This document shows positions 1-11,910 of a stretch of DNA of 64,000 bases, one piece after another. Every line of letters starts with the position of its first letter. The stretch's first letter is position 1. Origin of the DNA: Warburgia ugandensis (lineage: Eukaryota > Streptophyta > Magnoliopsida > Canellales > Canellaceae); contig CP141135.1 in assembly GCA_035236585.1 (NCBI GenBank), positions 7,846,001 to 7,910,000 on the forward strand, read 5' to 3'. The notes beneath the pieces were generated by a model. That model did no database searches. It was not told where the DNA came from and worked only from the letters and a program-made list of their open reading frames with translations. A program made the position numbers and the translations under genes.

Positions 1-3000
1 GTGCTTCCATTAACCACACTGAGGGTGCTTACTGATATAGAGAAACATGCATAAAGAAGAAGAATGAAAATTTCAGAATCTACTATGAAACAGCTTGAGG
101 CTCATAAACATCAACACCCAAAGTTATCTATAATGGATCTCCAGAATTTTATAGTGGTAAAGCTAACTATAAATTACATACTGCAGATTCAAATAGACAT
201 ACTTATTTCAAATACCTGAAGGTCATCAACTAAACAACAATTGGTACAAAACTATAAAATAAAAATAATAAAAAATAATAACCCATTTGTTCATTATGTT
301 TCAGCATGAAACTGAAATTATTGAATGAGCATTATTGATATGTGCAATACAATACTTTAGAAACACAAAAAGAGCACTGGCAACATCAAGATGAATAGCA
401 ATAATTAAGAGATGAGTAAAGACTATAAAAATAAAAATAAAAGAGCAAGACAAACAACAAGAAGTCAGAAGCAAAAACAACTGCAATGATACCACTACAA
501 ATGAAACAAATGAGAACAGCTTTTCTGATGGCTCATGTAATAACAGAAAGATGAATACAGCCACCGTAAAGAAGTATGCAATAGTTGATTCACTAACACA
601 AGGTGTCCTTTTCACTCAATAAATATTTGGTGATAATGAGTTATTGGCAGCATCCTTACAAGTCAAGAGCAAGATTTGCAATGGTAATGGAAGCATACAG
701 TTCTTATGGCTTGACCATGAATCAGAGATCCCTGAAATAATTTACCATAGTGTGTTGATGAGTATCCATAAAATGATAACCATTTTTGGGGAACATGCAC
801 ACATAAGATTTTTAAAAAAAAATGTTGATTTCATGCAATCCACCCAGGTAGAGCCAGCTACCAGCTTGATTGTCAATTTGTTCTGTTTTTTACAGACTTT
901 CAAAACATTTTGTCCAGGAAGAAGTTGGGTAATTTCAGAAAGTTCAGTATACAATAAAAGTTTCCCAAATTCCTCTAAAGAAATAGGATTCAATTCTTTT
1001 TTTGGAGTATTGTGCTAATTGCATGATGGAAACGGTGTGACTTGAGCATTTAGCCCAGTTGATTAAATACCTTGTCATACAACAAAGAGGAAGGGAGTTC
1101 AAGTCACCACCTACCAACTAAAAAAATATGATGGGCAAACTGTTCCTAGATAGTAGAAGTTTTCTCTTTGTATTCTTATCAAAGCACAATAAAATGTGTT
1201 AGAAAGAAGAATCTTCAAACAAATTACACAAAGGGCAGCCCCGGTGCATGAAGCTCCCGCCTATGCGGGGTCTAGGGAAGGGGCAGACCACAAGGGCCTA
1301 AAGTACACAGCCTTACCTTGCATTTTGCAAGAGGCTGTTTCCACGCCTTGAACACGTGACCTCAAGGTCACATGACAACAACTTTTACCGTTGCGCCATG
1401 GCTCCCCTTCTTCAAACAAATTACACAATGAAGAGAAATAGACTACAATGTAAAAGGTTGGATGATCTAATACTTATCCAATAATCGACAATGCTTCAAG
1501 ACAGGAATTTTCCATTCTACTTAAATTACAATTTGCATTTTCCATCATATCATAACAAGAACATATAGAAGAGGTTTACTATAATGGACTCCATCAGCAT
1601 TGAGTAAGTCAATGTCATGAAGGACCATGTGGCGTTGAGAATGTTTGCTTCCAAATCTAACAAGTTCTAATACCAAGCAAGATGAGAAAGAATAAATTGC
1701 TGTAAATGATGATGCAGTTCTTGCACAGAAGATTGGAGCTGGAATTGGAGATGATGGTGATGATGAATGAGTGGGTTTGAGTATATGCTACTCTTTCATT
1801 TTATACTTTACAAATGCTTATGATTTAGCTTCATCAATAGCCACATTCATGATTGCTAGAGAGAGTGATTATTTAATGAACATATTGCTACATTTGCTTC
1901 TTTAATGATTGTTAATTTTTTATAGGTATTTTCTACCTTGTTAATCTTTGCCGGTTTTATTGATCCAAACATTTAGCATCCAATCATATATTATAATCTA
2001 GAAGAAAGACAAAACACATCTGAAGAAATTAGACAACTAAGATCTTACTTGTCACGTCCATTTCCTTCAACTATGAATGGAACTCTTGGAACATTGTCTT
2101 CCCCGATGGAGACTGAAACAAAAGCTGTACAAGAACTTATGGTCTATGTTCCAGTATTTTGGATTGTTTCTATCCCTACTTCATTTAAAACTTTAATACA
2201 TATTTGCCATTCTCTTCAGAAAAGTCAGATGACCTAAGGGTCTCATTAGTTGAGAAAACTGTCTCCAGGAAATTGGTGCCTTTAACAATAACAACCTCTC
2301 TTTACATAGATTACTACATCATCTTACACACGTTAACTTTAGATATATGTTGAGATGATAGTAATAAATGATACATGTCATTACTGTTTCCTGTTATTTA
2401 ATTCATCTTTTTCTATATTCAATATATGTACTGTCTTTCACTGAAATGGCATGACAAACAGCTGGAACACCAGAATGTTCCATTGCAGTAGACAACTGCA
2501 ATCACCATTGGAAAGGAATGACAGTAAAGCAAAAGACAAAAACAATTTTTTGGAAGAAAAAAAAAAACTAGGCACATAGACGGTGGCGTACTTAGAACAA
2601 AATATACTCGAAACATCATCTGTTAAGCCAACCATAGTAAATCAAAATGTGCAGATGCTTAGCAGCTTGGAACTGTCCTAGACGAAGTCATAATGTTATC
2701 CCTATACCAAAACATGTTGTGAACATCTTCAATCAATATGATTAGAACTTGTTTTTAAACCATATTGCATTGATCAGGCCAACTAAGCAGTGGCTGAAAT
2801 CATACCATTATAGATAACTCTTTCCCAACTAGTACAAGTAACTACAACTTTCTAAGAATATTATACTGTTAAGCAAATAAGTATAAAATTCCACAATTGT
2901 AACATAAAACCTGCAGCGTTAGTAGTGTTCAAAACAACTAAACTGGTGAATGACAAGGACTCCAGATCTAGTGAACATCTTCTTTTAAGAAATCCATACC

Positions 3001-3938
3001 ATCAAAATTCACTAAGAGCAGAGAATTTATATGAACACGTAGCTGTGTACTACGATATTAGCTCCTCCAAAGGACCTGTTGCGAGTGAAGTGACATGTCG
3101 GGGTGTTTCATCTTTGTGGTAAACCAAATTCTCAAAGACCATTGGATTTTAGGTAATAGGTGCAAGCTGCAGAATGTGGACAGGAGGAAACAGATCAAAA
3201 GTCTTACTAATCAGCACGCATCAACTGATAAAAGCACCTAGCATCATGGTCGCGTGCACTCTTCTCCAACTGAGAGATTGACAATTCCGGTCAGCTTCCC
3301 GACCAACTTTTCAAAAACAAAAGAAAGACAATCCAAATAAAGCAATTTAAAAATGATAGAAGAAGTAACGACAGAGATAACTTTACATGAGACTCTATGC
3401 TTCTGGTGCATAATATGGTGCTAGAATGAAATCAGTGGTGGCCCATAGAAAATTGAGGCATTGAACTCTTCATTGGTTGGTGGAACTAGTACAACTATCA
3501 AAGGGCATCTACAAGGATCCACGGATGAAAAAACTGTACAGGACTCCAGAAAATAACTAAATGCGAGCAGATCTCCTGGAATCAGGACTATTCAATCTTC
3601 TTCAATTTGACCACCTCCTGACAGCCAATATGAGATTGAAGAGACTCAAACTAAGTGCACTGAATCATTCGGGAAGCTCATGTCTGGGAATGAAGCATGG
3701 TCTCCAGCGATCAATGAACAGATATACAAAGGCATACAGTAAAAGTTACACAGCACCCAGACACAATGACGCATAAACAAACAGCCCAAGTCATAATAAG
3801 GGAATTCAGATACGTAAGTGATCCCAAACAGACAGTAAAAGCAGCGCCACAGCCCCAGTATAACTAATGAAAGCTTACATAGTCCAGAACGCCATGATTC
3901 ATAACTACAATTACACAATTTCAGCATTAATTAATCAC
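1..3938. other. presumed intron of the kinase gene; no exon recognised
   Basis: This AT-rich stretch lies downstream of the second kinase exon on the minus strand. I looked for ACT-domain and kinase motifs on the minus strand and saw none. It holds one intact SINE (1231-1409). A tRNA-promoter-like patch near 1046-1110, with a TAGCCCAGTTGA-like A box and a GAGTTCAAGTC-like B box, might be a second, unrelated SINE relic. A minus-strand open stretch at 742-993 has no recognisable relative. Confidence 0.4.
1231..1409 (-). mobile_element. Au-type SINE, full length, with 18-bp target-site duplication
   Basis: This tRNA-derived short interspersed element has the Au SINE layout. Read on the minus strand it has GAGCCATGGCGCAACGG near the 5' end, a B-box-like CGTGTTCAAGGCG, the conserved core CAGCCTCTTGCAAAATG, then CTTGTGGTCTGCCCCTTCCC, and ends in GGGCTGCCCTTT. 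It is flanked by a perfect 18-bp direct repeat, cttcaaacaaattacaca, at 1213-1230 and 1410-1427. That proves target-primed insertion and sets the element ends. It is the best-preserved of 13 copies in the window and serves as the reference for the others. Confidence 0.93.
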
Positions 3939-4657
3939 CTGAACTATCCGAACATCAAATGCTGGTCTATTCGCAGGGTCATGTGCCAGTTGCAACAAAC
4001 TCTTGTGCGTAAGAACATCCTCCGCCCTTTCCACATTCACATCCAACGCGTACCTATAACCACCACCGATCAAAAATTCAACTTTCCACTAAATCAACAC
4101 AAAATATTTAAAAAGAAAAGAAAAAGGGAAAAGAGATCCTATTTCCACACGAAAACGGCCTCAACAACACCAAATTCCATAACCAAAAACACAAAGCAAG
4201 GATCTCACTAACACAAACAAACACATGCAAGTGCAGAAACACATCAAACAACATCCACAACCAGAATTCCCACTGCTACACTTTAAAGACATATACAAAA
4301 ACAAGAAAATAAGAATAGAGAGAAAAATCGAGTTCAAACAGATTACTCATCCTAACCATTCGCTGCCCGATCTTCACAAAGTAACGAAGTTAGGAGAAAC
4401 AAGACAAACTAAATCACGAAAACAAAGAAAAAAACAAGAGCAAAAGGCTAGGGTTTTGCAAACCTAGTGGGGAGACGATTGAAATGAGCCCAAAGTTCAT
4501 CATCAAAACCAGGAAGATTAGCTTCTTCGTTTCCAGATTCTCTAAGTCGACGAAGAACTTCGTTATACACCTCAAGCTTATGCCGCTGCTGCCGCGGATG
4601 TGTCGGAGACGAATCCATAGCCCTACTACTGCAACTCTCATTATCTTCCATCGCCAT
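3939..4657 (-). CDS. STY-type (Raf-like, ACT-domain) protein kinase, N-terminal exons, partial
   Basis: This is the 5' end of a plant dual-specificity Ser/Thr/Tyr kinase of the STY8/STY17/STY46 group. Those kinases carry an N-terminal conserved region, an ACT domain and a Raf-like kinase domain, and are known to phosphorylate chloroplast transit peptides in the cytosol. Exon 1 is 4657-4464 and starts MAMEDNESC. Its conserved blocks are [12 protein letters not shown] and [18 protein letters not shown]. The donor is AG|GTTTGC. Exon 2 is 4053-3939 (acceptor TATAG) and reads [20 protein letters not shown] then [14 protein letters not shown], ending at CAG|GTGATT. The phases join cleanly and give 103 residues. 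Both blocks are family hallmarks, so the identification is strong, although neither the ACT domain nor the kinase domain is in the window. I found no further exon down to position 1, so the following intron exceeds 3.9 kb or the gene is truncated. An ATG two codons downstream (4651) is an alternative start. Confidence 0.85.
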
Positions 4658-5565
4658 TAAATCACAAAACCGAAAAACTTCTCCAACAAGAATCGGAAAA
4701 CCAGGTTTCCTTCGGTTCCTTCAAGATCCAAGACCATTCACAGAATCGAAACCAGAAACGACGATGAACGCGAGGAACAACCGGCCGAGATCTCTCATGA
4801 CTCTCACGTGAATCCAAGATTTGTACTCCAAAAGCGAGAGAGCGAGAGAAAAGACACAGATTTCACTTCCGGTTTTGCTTTTGCATGAGAAAAGGTAAGG
4901 AAAATAAAAATAAAATGAAAACCAGGCGTGTGTGGTTATCAAAACGACAGGGCTGTGGTGGAGTCTATCTTTGCATCCAAATGTATTCTTGTTTGTGGCG
5001 GAGTGTTTAGTTTAACAGCGGGAATGCACCTTGCTATCACACCCACATGTCGACGTGGATTCTACCAATTGCACGTCATCCTCCTAAGCTGCCTTTCTAT
5101 CCCTTTGCTTACTTAATGACATCTAAAAACCTGTTTTAATAAAATTTTGAAATCCGTGATGCCATTTCCCACCTCCATTCTCATCCAATCCAATCGCCTT
5201 CTCCCATTGCTCTCCCAACTCAGCCTCAACTCCCTGCCTTCTTACGTGTCTGTATATACACCGTTCTCTACCATTATGTACGTGTCATTAAGTTGTTAAT
5301 CTCGTACTAATCTATATGGGTAAATGTATTAATGGGTGGGTCCTTTTTGGCCAAATTATTACTCCAGGACAAATGGATGAGGTCGAATCTAAGTGGGTCC
5401 CAGTTGAAATTGGTCGATTTTATGACCTTGCCTTGTGGGGAGAAGGCGTTATCTGGTGCAAGGTGGAGGAGCCCACTTGTAATTAATAAATGGATGGTGG
5501 GTTATACGCAGCAATAGGTGTCATGTATAGAAAAGAATTATCGTACAAGGCCTATGCAGAGGATT
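4658..5565. other. upstream region of the kinase gene
   Basis: This is the sequence upstream of the minus-strand kinase start. The first 250 bases are relatively GC-rich and would hold the 5' UTR and core promoter. No clear TATA box can be assigned. Nothing else is recognised up to the tandem duplication at 5566. Confidence 0.35.
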
Positions 5566-5805
5566 GTACGAAGTACAAAATTATATCAAGTGATGAGATT
5601 GGGTCGGGTCGCGCTTATCATTGACTCTAATCTCTGTATTCTTGTATGTCTGTATGGGAATGCAATCTCGTCCAGATACAAATGGGTACGAAGTACAAAA
5701 TTATATCAAGTGATGAGATTGGGTCGGGTCGCACTTATCATTGACTCTGATCTCTGTATTCTTGTATGTCTGTATGTGCATACAATCTCGTCCAGATACA
5801 AATGG
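5566..5805. repeat. two-copy 120-bp tandem duplication
   Basis: Copy 1 (5566-5685) and copy 2 (5686-5805) both begin GTACGAAGTACAAAATTATA and end CCAGATACAAATGG. They differ at only a handful of positions, so the duplication is fairly recent. Because 120 is a multiple of three, a plus-strand open frame of 148 codons runs through both copies and shows the same peptide twice. This is a by-product of the duplication and not evidence of a gene. Confidence 0.9.
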
Positions 5806-6747
5806 GTATTACCAGTACATCCGGTAATAAATGAGCTGGGAGGATGTTATAGAGCGCGGCACCACATCAGGGCACCCCATTTTTCATTGATCACAACCGT
5901 CCATCTGATTGTGCAAATGTTGGATATCTTGCATCCCATAATTCACCGTTATTGGATTATTTAACATAGGAAAACTGTGATTTCTGGATTATAAAATTCT
6001 CAATGTCTCTCAATGATAAGGGTTTTTGAGGTGGCACTTTGAAAATAGATTTTAAAAATTAGGATAATAGGTTCCAGGTAATTTGTTTCGTTATTCTTTG
6101 TAGAAAAGAATATTGATTTACTTTATAATTCTTAGCTTGTACCCTAAAAGAAAAAGAAAAGAAAAAAAAATGTCTGGAATTAAAAAGGGATAGGTCGGTG
6201 CACACGAAAGCTCCAGCATATATAGAGACAAAAAAAAAGGCGGACCACAAAGAGTATATAGTACTCAGCTTTCAATCAAGTATTGGCTTGGTATCCCTCC
6301 CTGAATAAATGATCAGATGGTAGAAATATCTGGTAATGTACAGTGGAGATTTATTTCATGTGAAAGCAGCACTGCTTGTTGGATGATCAACGTCATAGGT
6401 AAAAAGAATGGTTTGGGTTAGCTTAGGTTCATGAAAGAAACGTGTGCTTCTTTACGGGTTGTGCGACGGCGACTCCTCTTTTGCTGTTGATGGTGGGGCC
6501 ATATTCCCTCATCCTTGGAGATAATTGTCATTGATGTAACCTCTTATGGTTGAGAATCCTAGAAATAGAGCATGATAATGAACAAACAAACAGCTCCAAT
6601 TTTTTCCATTTTTCTGCTTCCAAAAAGCTCACTAAGCTTGATGTCTAGCAAATCTAATCTTCTCGTTTTTCTTTTTTCTTTTTTTTTTTTCTTTTTTCAC
6701 AAGCTAAGAATTACAAATCACTTACAGACTCTCCTACTTCTAATTTC
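5806..6747. other. intergenic sequence, nothing recognised
   Basis: AT-rich sequence with a poly-pyrimidine run near 6669-6697 and no coding or repeat structure that I can name. Confidence 0.3.
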
Positions 6748-7200
6748 CCCGACCAAATGGAAAAGCGACAATTCGAACTTGCAACCAAGATATTACTTTC
6801 CTGAATCTAATTCCCCCTGTCCAAATGAGAAAGCAACAACTTGAACTTACAACCAAGTGTGTTACTTTCTGAAGTCTAATCCCCCAACCAAAGGAGAAAG
6901 TGGGAACTCGAACATGTAACTGAGCATATTACTTTCCAAAGTTTGATCTTTCAACCAAAGGAAAAAGTGGTAACTCAAATCTTTAACTTAATGCGTTATT
7001 TTCATAAGTCTAACCCTCCAACCAAAGGAAAAGGCAACAACTCAATCCTACACCCGATCATGTTACTTTCGGAAGTCTAATCTCATAACCAAAGGGAAAA
7101 AGTTGCAACTAGAACATACAAACTAATATGTTACTTTTCAAAATTTAATTGGCTCCTAAAAAAAAAGTCGCAACTCGAATCTACAACCAAGTATACAAAT
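6748..7200. repeat. minisatellite, about seven units of 67 bp
   Basis: Diverged units share the motif CCAAAGGAGAAAGTGGCAAC, then CTCGAACNTACAACCAAG, then TGTTACTTTCNGAAGTCTAAT. The CCAAA anchor recurs at about 6753, 6821, 6888, 6955, 7022 and 7089, with a degraded unit near 7154. The spacings of 68, 67, 67, 67, 67 and 65 bases are very regular despite considerable sequence divergence. No function is indicated. Confidence 0.85.
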
Positions 7201-8200
7201 AGAACCTATGGTTCATCTCCATTTGACTCGGATGTGCCAGACAATGGCACCAGCATATTCTCGTGAATGTTCCCCTTGTCATCCGCTAAACATTGAATGG
7301 AAAATTTAAATATAGGTTTTGACGTTGATTTTTTTAATTTTTTTACGACTTGATTTGAGTCTAATCTGAAATAAAATGAAACGGAAATATATAAAAAAAT
7401 GAAAAAGAAAATAATAGAGGTGCTTCCCGCTAATTTTCGTACGCAGAACAGAACGGCTCCTTATTCGCACGTGGCGATGAGTTCGGAGCGCGGTTGACCG
7501 CAAGGAAGATTCGCATCGCAATCGGATAAGTTCTATTTTGGCCTAATGGTCGTGCTAATCAAATATTGGGGAGGCGATGACGTGGAAGAACACGTAGGAT
7601 GAAAGCTGACGTGGCAAGAATGGCCCTTGGAGGGGATGAAGAGCACATGGAGAGGTGTGATGGCCAGCTAACATGGGTGTTGTAGGTGGCGAGTGGTCGC
7701 CGCTAAGATTAGGCTACAGAGAAGAATATTTGGAAATCTAATAAACTAGCTTATCCAAAGAGTACATGGATTGGGTAAGTAAAGCGATAAATTATTGTTT
7801 TTGTTTTGATATTGCCACCCCTTTCTCTGGGTAAACTTCTCGTGCAAGTTGTTGTTAGTGGAGTAGTACAGTGACAAATAATTGAGAAACTCGGAAAATA
7901 TTGGGAAATTTTGAGAAGAAAAGTTAAAAATCAACTATATTTTTTCGATTAGATTGAAAAACATAGATTTTAAGACTGATTTATGGAGAAAATGCAGACA
8001 GAAATCTATGTAAACGATGGTTAAGTTATGTGCGCAATGCTTCTTTTACCTGGTCATTCAAGTAAGCGACTTCTTATACTATTCTGCGAGAAGGAAATGG
8101 CGCAACCGCGCAAAATTATATGGCTGTTGGGTTAGAATGTACTCTCCTTCTCTCTTTATTTATTAGTTTATTTTTTTTAATGTTGAATACACACAAGTCA
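7201..8200. other. intergenic sequence, nothing recognised
   Basis: Includes a moderately GC-rich patch at about 7430-7700. No gene, promoter or mobile element can be supported. Confidence 0.3.
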
Positions 8201-8452
8201 TGAGTTCACGGGTTGGTGCAATGGTAAAAGTTATTGTCGTATGACCTTGAGGTCACGAGTTTAAGGTGTGAAAATAGTTTCTTGCAAAATGCAATGTAAG
8301 ACTGTGTACTTTAATCCCTTGTGGTCCGCCCTTCCCTGAACTCTGCATAGGCGAGAGCTTCATGCACTGGGGCTGTCCTTTATACTATAAATCCTTGTGG
8401 TCTGCCCCTTAACTGGATGCTGCATATGCAGGAACTTCATGTTTATGAAAAA
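8201..8452 (+). mobile_element. Au-type SINE followed by a second SINE 3' tail
   Basis: At 8201-8384 is a full-length, diverged Au-type SINE, with GGTGCAATGGTAAAAG near its start, GACCTTGAGGTCACGAG in the B-box region and GGGGCTGTCCTTT at its end. It is immediately followed by a partial repeat of the element's last part (8388-8452), containing CCTTGTGGTCTGCCCCTTAA and CAGGAACTTCATG. This looks like a tail-to-tail tandem of one complete and one truncated copy. Target duplications are not visible. Confidence 0.8.
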
Positions 8453-9313
8453 ACTGAATTTAATTGTTTTTGTTGTATCCTAGAATATTTCACAGCAGTT
8501 TAGTTCCTATTGTGAAATATTTTAAAACAAAATAAAAACGATTAAATCCACTTTTAAAACGCGCACTAAAACAATCATCCCAAGAGTTATAGAACTATCA
8601 TTGTAAGCACGTTATTAGTCTGAAATATGTATAAAAAAATTGGGAAAAAAAAAGACTTAAATCAGGATGGATTCATTTAACAGTTAGCAAGAACATGGGT
8701 GGATCTTTTTATTTCTAATGAAATAAGTAAATGACATGATATTTATGCATGTCTCGTGCAACACTTCATTAGAAAATTACCAACTGAGTCGTGGTGCGTT
8801 GGATTGTGTGTCACCGAGTCCAGTCAACTTGGCATATTTTTAAGTTGACTTGCCAAGCTTTGGTAGTAGTGGTTGATTTTGATTAAGCCACTATGATCAC
8901 TAAGACAATATTGAAACACAGTGAGAGAGAGGTGTCAATATCAAAATAGGAGTAGTTAAACGTGACCTGCATATTAAGGTGGTAACCAGTAATCCCGTTT
9001 TATGCATTACATAGCGTCACTGTCCGTGTAGATCAGTAGAAAGATTAACTTTTGATCTCCTGATATATTTTGAAACAGTTTAAAAATTCTCACATTGTTT
9101 AAATTTAATAAGAATTTGTTCAATTAAACACAAATTTACGAAATCAAATTGCCTAATGATCTAGCGAAAACTCTAAGTTAAAGTTAAGTTCACATCATAA
9201 TCGTGTTTTATTTTCCAACTTGTGTCCAAATTTTTTTCTTTCAAACTTTATTTGAATATTTAACTTGTCGACTGATTCCTACATCCGAACTTTGTGACTT
9301 TGTATTGGGCTAT
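8453..9313. other. intergenic sequence, nothing recognised
   Basis: AT-rich sequence without recognisable genes or repeats. Confidence 0.3.
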
Positions 9314-9980
9314 TGTAATAGTCGGGAGGCCCATCCAGTAACAATATTGTCCGCTTTTCACTGACGGCGCTCATACACCAGCAGCAGTCATGGCTTTGTT
9401 CTTACCCAGTTGTCCAAGTAAAACGCCTTGTTACTGGTGGAGTCACCCCGGACTCTTATCAGCAGCCCACAACTATTCCCCCTAGCGATGTGGGACTAAC
9501 TCTCGATACTTCCCGCCTTTGTCCCTCAAGGCATCTTGACGACGGCAATAATTCACCTCTTCCCCTTAGGGGACCCGTCCCTGCGTGTTCATGCGAACGC
9601 CCACGTGCGGTTAGCCACCCACCATTGGGTCAGGGTTAGGCTCTAATACCATTGGAACATGCCGAGGGCCCCACCCAACAACAATATTGTCCACTTTTGC
9701 AGGCTAGGAACCCAGCCCCCTCATGGTTTTGTTCTTCCCCATTAGGGGAAAATCGGTCGTTCCATGTATCAGAGTGACACAGTGGCCCGATATTGTCCTC
9801 TTTGGGTCCCCTCATCCTATCTTGGATCTCTCAGACTATCTTGGAATGTCCCCCTCAAGCCATCTTGGTTAACCCTCAAGGTTGTGTTTCCTTGCGGAAC
9901 TGGTCGTTGTAAGGGAAGCCCTTAGCACTCTTATCAACATGCAAGTTTCCCCTTCCCAGGCGATGTGGGACCAACTCTCA
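9314..9980 (-). mobile_element. TRIM-type miniature LTR retrotransposon, minus orientation
   Basis: This is a terminal-repeat retrotransposon in miniature, without coding capacity. On the minus strand the 5' LTR is 9980-9653 and contains an extra internal segment. The primer binding site GGTATTAGAGCC (complementary to initiator-Met tRNA) lies at about 9652-9639, followed by a short internal domain and the 3' LTR at 9506-9314. The LTRs begin at GAGAGTTAGTCCCACATC-like sequence and end in TTACA. The 3' LTR is 193 bases, the same length as the left LTR of the neighbouring plus-strand copy. No clear target duplication is visible. Confidence 0.75.
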
Positions 9981-10117
9981 ATACCTCTCCACCCTTGTTC
10001 CCTCAACCTGTCCTGGGCTTTGACTTCAGACTATATTGGCAAACGCCTGTGGGTTCACAGCCAAGATGCCTTGAAGTGATACCCTAAGATAGGTTGAGGG
10101 ACGAAGGCGATAGGTAC

Positions 10118-10696
10118 CGAGAGTTAGTCCCACATCGCTAGGAGAAAAAGTTGTGGGCTGTTGATAAGAGTCCAGGGTGACTCTACTAGTAACGACACGT
10201 TTTACCTGAGCAACTAGATAAGACACAAAGCCGTGACCGCTGTCGGTGTATGGGTGCCGTCAGTGGAAAGCAGACAATATTGTTATTGGGTGGGCCTCCT
10301 GTCTGTTACAATGGTATCAGAGCCAGTTCTCTTACGGTGGGGAGGCTAGCCACACGTGGGCACTCACGTGGAAACAGGCGGGGACGCGTGTCCTTAAAGG
10401 GGAAAAGGTGAACCCACAAGTGCTTGCCAAGATGCCTTGAGGGTGGGCCAAGATGGCTTGAGGGAATGCCCCAAGATAGTCTGAGGTCAAGGCTCAAGAT
10501 AGGTTGAGGGAACAAGGGTGGGGAAGTATTGAGAGTTAGTCCCACATCATCTGAGAGTGAAATCTGGGCTAGTTATAAGAGTTCAAGGAACTTTAACAGT
10601 CATAACGCGTTTTTCCTAGGAAACTGGAAAGAATAAAATCGTGCGGGTTGCGCCTAAAGCAAACAATATTATGACCATTGGACCCAGGCTGTTACA
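10118..10696 (+). mobile_element. TRIM-type miniature LTR retrotransposon, plus orientation
   Basis: LTR1 is 10118-10310, starting at GAGAGTTAGTCCCACATCGC and ending CTGTCTGTTACA. The primer binding site ATGGTATCAGAGCC at 10311-10324 follows directly. A roughly 200-base internal domain contains repeated AAGATGCCTTGAG/AAGATGGCTTGAG motifs. LTR2 is 10530-10696. The whole element is 579 bases with no gag or pol. Flanks GGTAC (10113-10117) and GCTAC (10697-10701) are a possible 5-bp target duplication with one change. It belongs to the same family as the opposed element at 9314-9980. Confidence 0.8.
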
Positions 10697-11409
10697 GCTA
10701 CACCGAGTCATGGACCATTGGGTGAGCGTAAATTTAATGGTTCATAAAGTTGTAAAAAAATTTCAACCAATCAACATCATCAAACAAAGAAAATTAAATT
10801 TTCTTAGAATGTGATCTAGAAGACGAGCAATTTGGATCCCATATCTTGTTTTAGTTGCTCGTGCATGCATAGATAGAATATGATAAATTTCTCCAAAGAA
10901 TCTATAGATAGGAAAGGATGAGGTGCCAATTTCGTCAAATTGAAGAGTTAGGTAAGACAGATAGGTAAGGGAAGGGTCCTGATCATTTTGGAGGCTGTCT
11001 CATCCATGGGAAGCCACATGGATTAGACAAGTGGGGCCACCACAAACATATGTTCAAATAGGGCGTCATGTCAGGGTACTCCCCATGAGGTGACCATAGC
11101 AAGGATAATCACTTTAGTAATAATTTTGTTATGGCCGTTAGTGGTGGACTGAAAGCACCACCTTAAGCTGGGAATTTGTTGGAAATTGGTTTAAATGGAG
11201 GTCCTTGTCTGCCCACGGAACGTGTTATTGGGGGAAACGTGTGGAAGAAGTTCCAGTAGTCACTCGGGGCATAATTAGCAAGGCTTACAAATTCAGTTTA
11301 TGCGATTATGCCAGATTATTCCACAAACGACTATGCATCACATTATCCAAATTATACAAGCCTTGTCCTTATAAATGCTATTCCTTGTATATATCTGGTT
11401 TTCTAAGAA
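10697..11409. other. intergenic sequence, nothing recognised
   Basis: No gene or repeat can be supported here. Confidence 0.3.
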
Positions 11410-11572
11410 GGGGAGTCTTGGCATAAACTATACATTGTGTAATCTCGAGGTTATGAATTTGAGGTGTGAAAATAACCTTTTGTAAGAATGCAAGATAAGA
11501 CTGCATACTATAGACCTTTTGTGATCTGCCCATTCATAGAACTCCCATATAATAAGAGCTTTGTGCTCAAGA
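11410..11572 (+). mobile_element. Au-type SINE, diverged
   Basis: The element runs from GGGGAGTCTTGGCATAAAC through a degenerate B box (TTATGAATTTGAGGTG), CCTTTTGTAAGAATGCAAG and GACTGCATACTATAGACC to GAGCTTTGTGCTC. It is more diverged than the copy at 1231-1409 and so is probably older. Confidence 0.7.
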
Positions 11573-11733
11573 CTAACATCGGGGAACTTAATCAAATGAA
11601 ATTTGTATTAGTTTGGGACAAGAGTGGTCTCTTTCAAATGCCGTCTTAAAAGGCAAGAAACGTTCGGCGGAAAAGATGAAGAGAACGAGTGAAATTACTG
11701 AGAAAGAATTGGAAACACTTTGGTAGCCCAAAG

Positions 11734-11899
11734 AAAAGGGGACAGCTTATGTGGGGTTCAGGGAAGGGGCTGAACGTAAGGGCCTATAATATATAGTCTT
11801 ATGTTGTTTTTTTAAGTAGTTGTTTTCACACCTTAAACCTTTGACCTCAAGGTCACACGACCATAACCTTTACCTTTACTCCAAGGCTCCCTTCTTCTA
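11734..11899 (-). mobile_element. Au-type SINE with 11-bp target-site duplication
   Basis: The element reads on the minus strand, with GGAGCCTTGGAGTAAAGG at its 5' end and GACCTTGAGGTCAAAGG in the B-box region. It has lost part of the 3' region between GGGGTTC and GACAGC. The direct repeat gtagcccaaag flanks it at 11723-11733 and 11900-11910. Confidence 0.8.
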
Positions 11900-11910
11900 G
11901 TAGCCCAAAG

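Noticed and set aside
742-993. Minus-strand open frame that might be the next kinase exon
   Set aside because: It shows none of the ACT-domain or kinase motifs expected after the VRIVQ block, and no suitable splice acceptor in phase.
1231-1409. Possible tRNA gene, from A- and B-box-like sequences
   Set aside because: The boxes belong to a tRNA-derived SINE. No cloverleaf with an anticodon stem can be drawn, and the flanks are target duplications.
5518-5964. 148-codon plus-strand open frame
   Set aside because: It is created by the 120-bp tandem duplication, has no recognisable family and no supported promoter.
10306-10545. Open frames across 9882-10545
   Set aside because: They lie within the TRIM elements, which carry LTRs and a primer binding site and no conserved protein.
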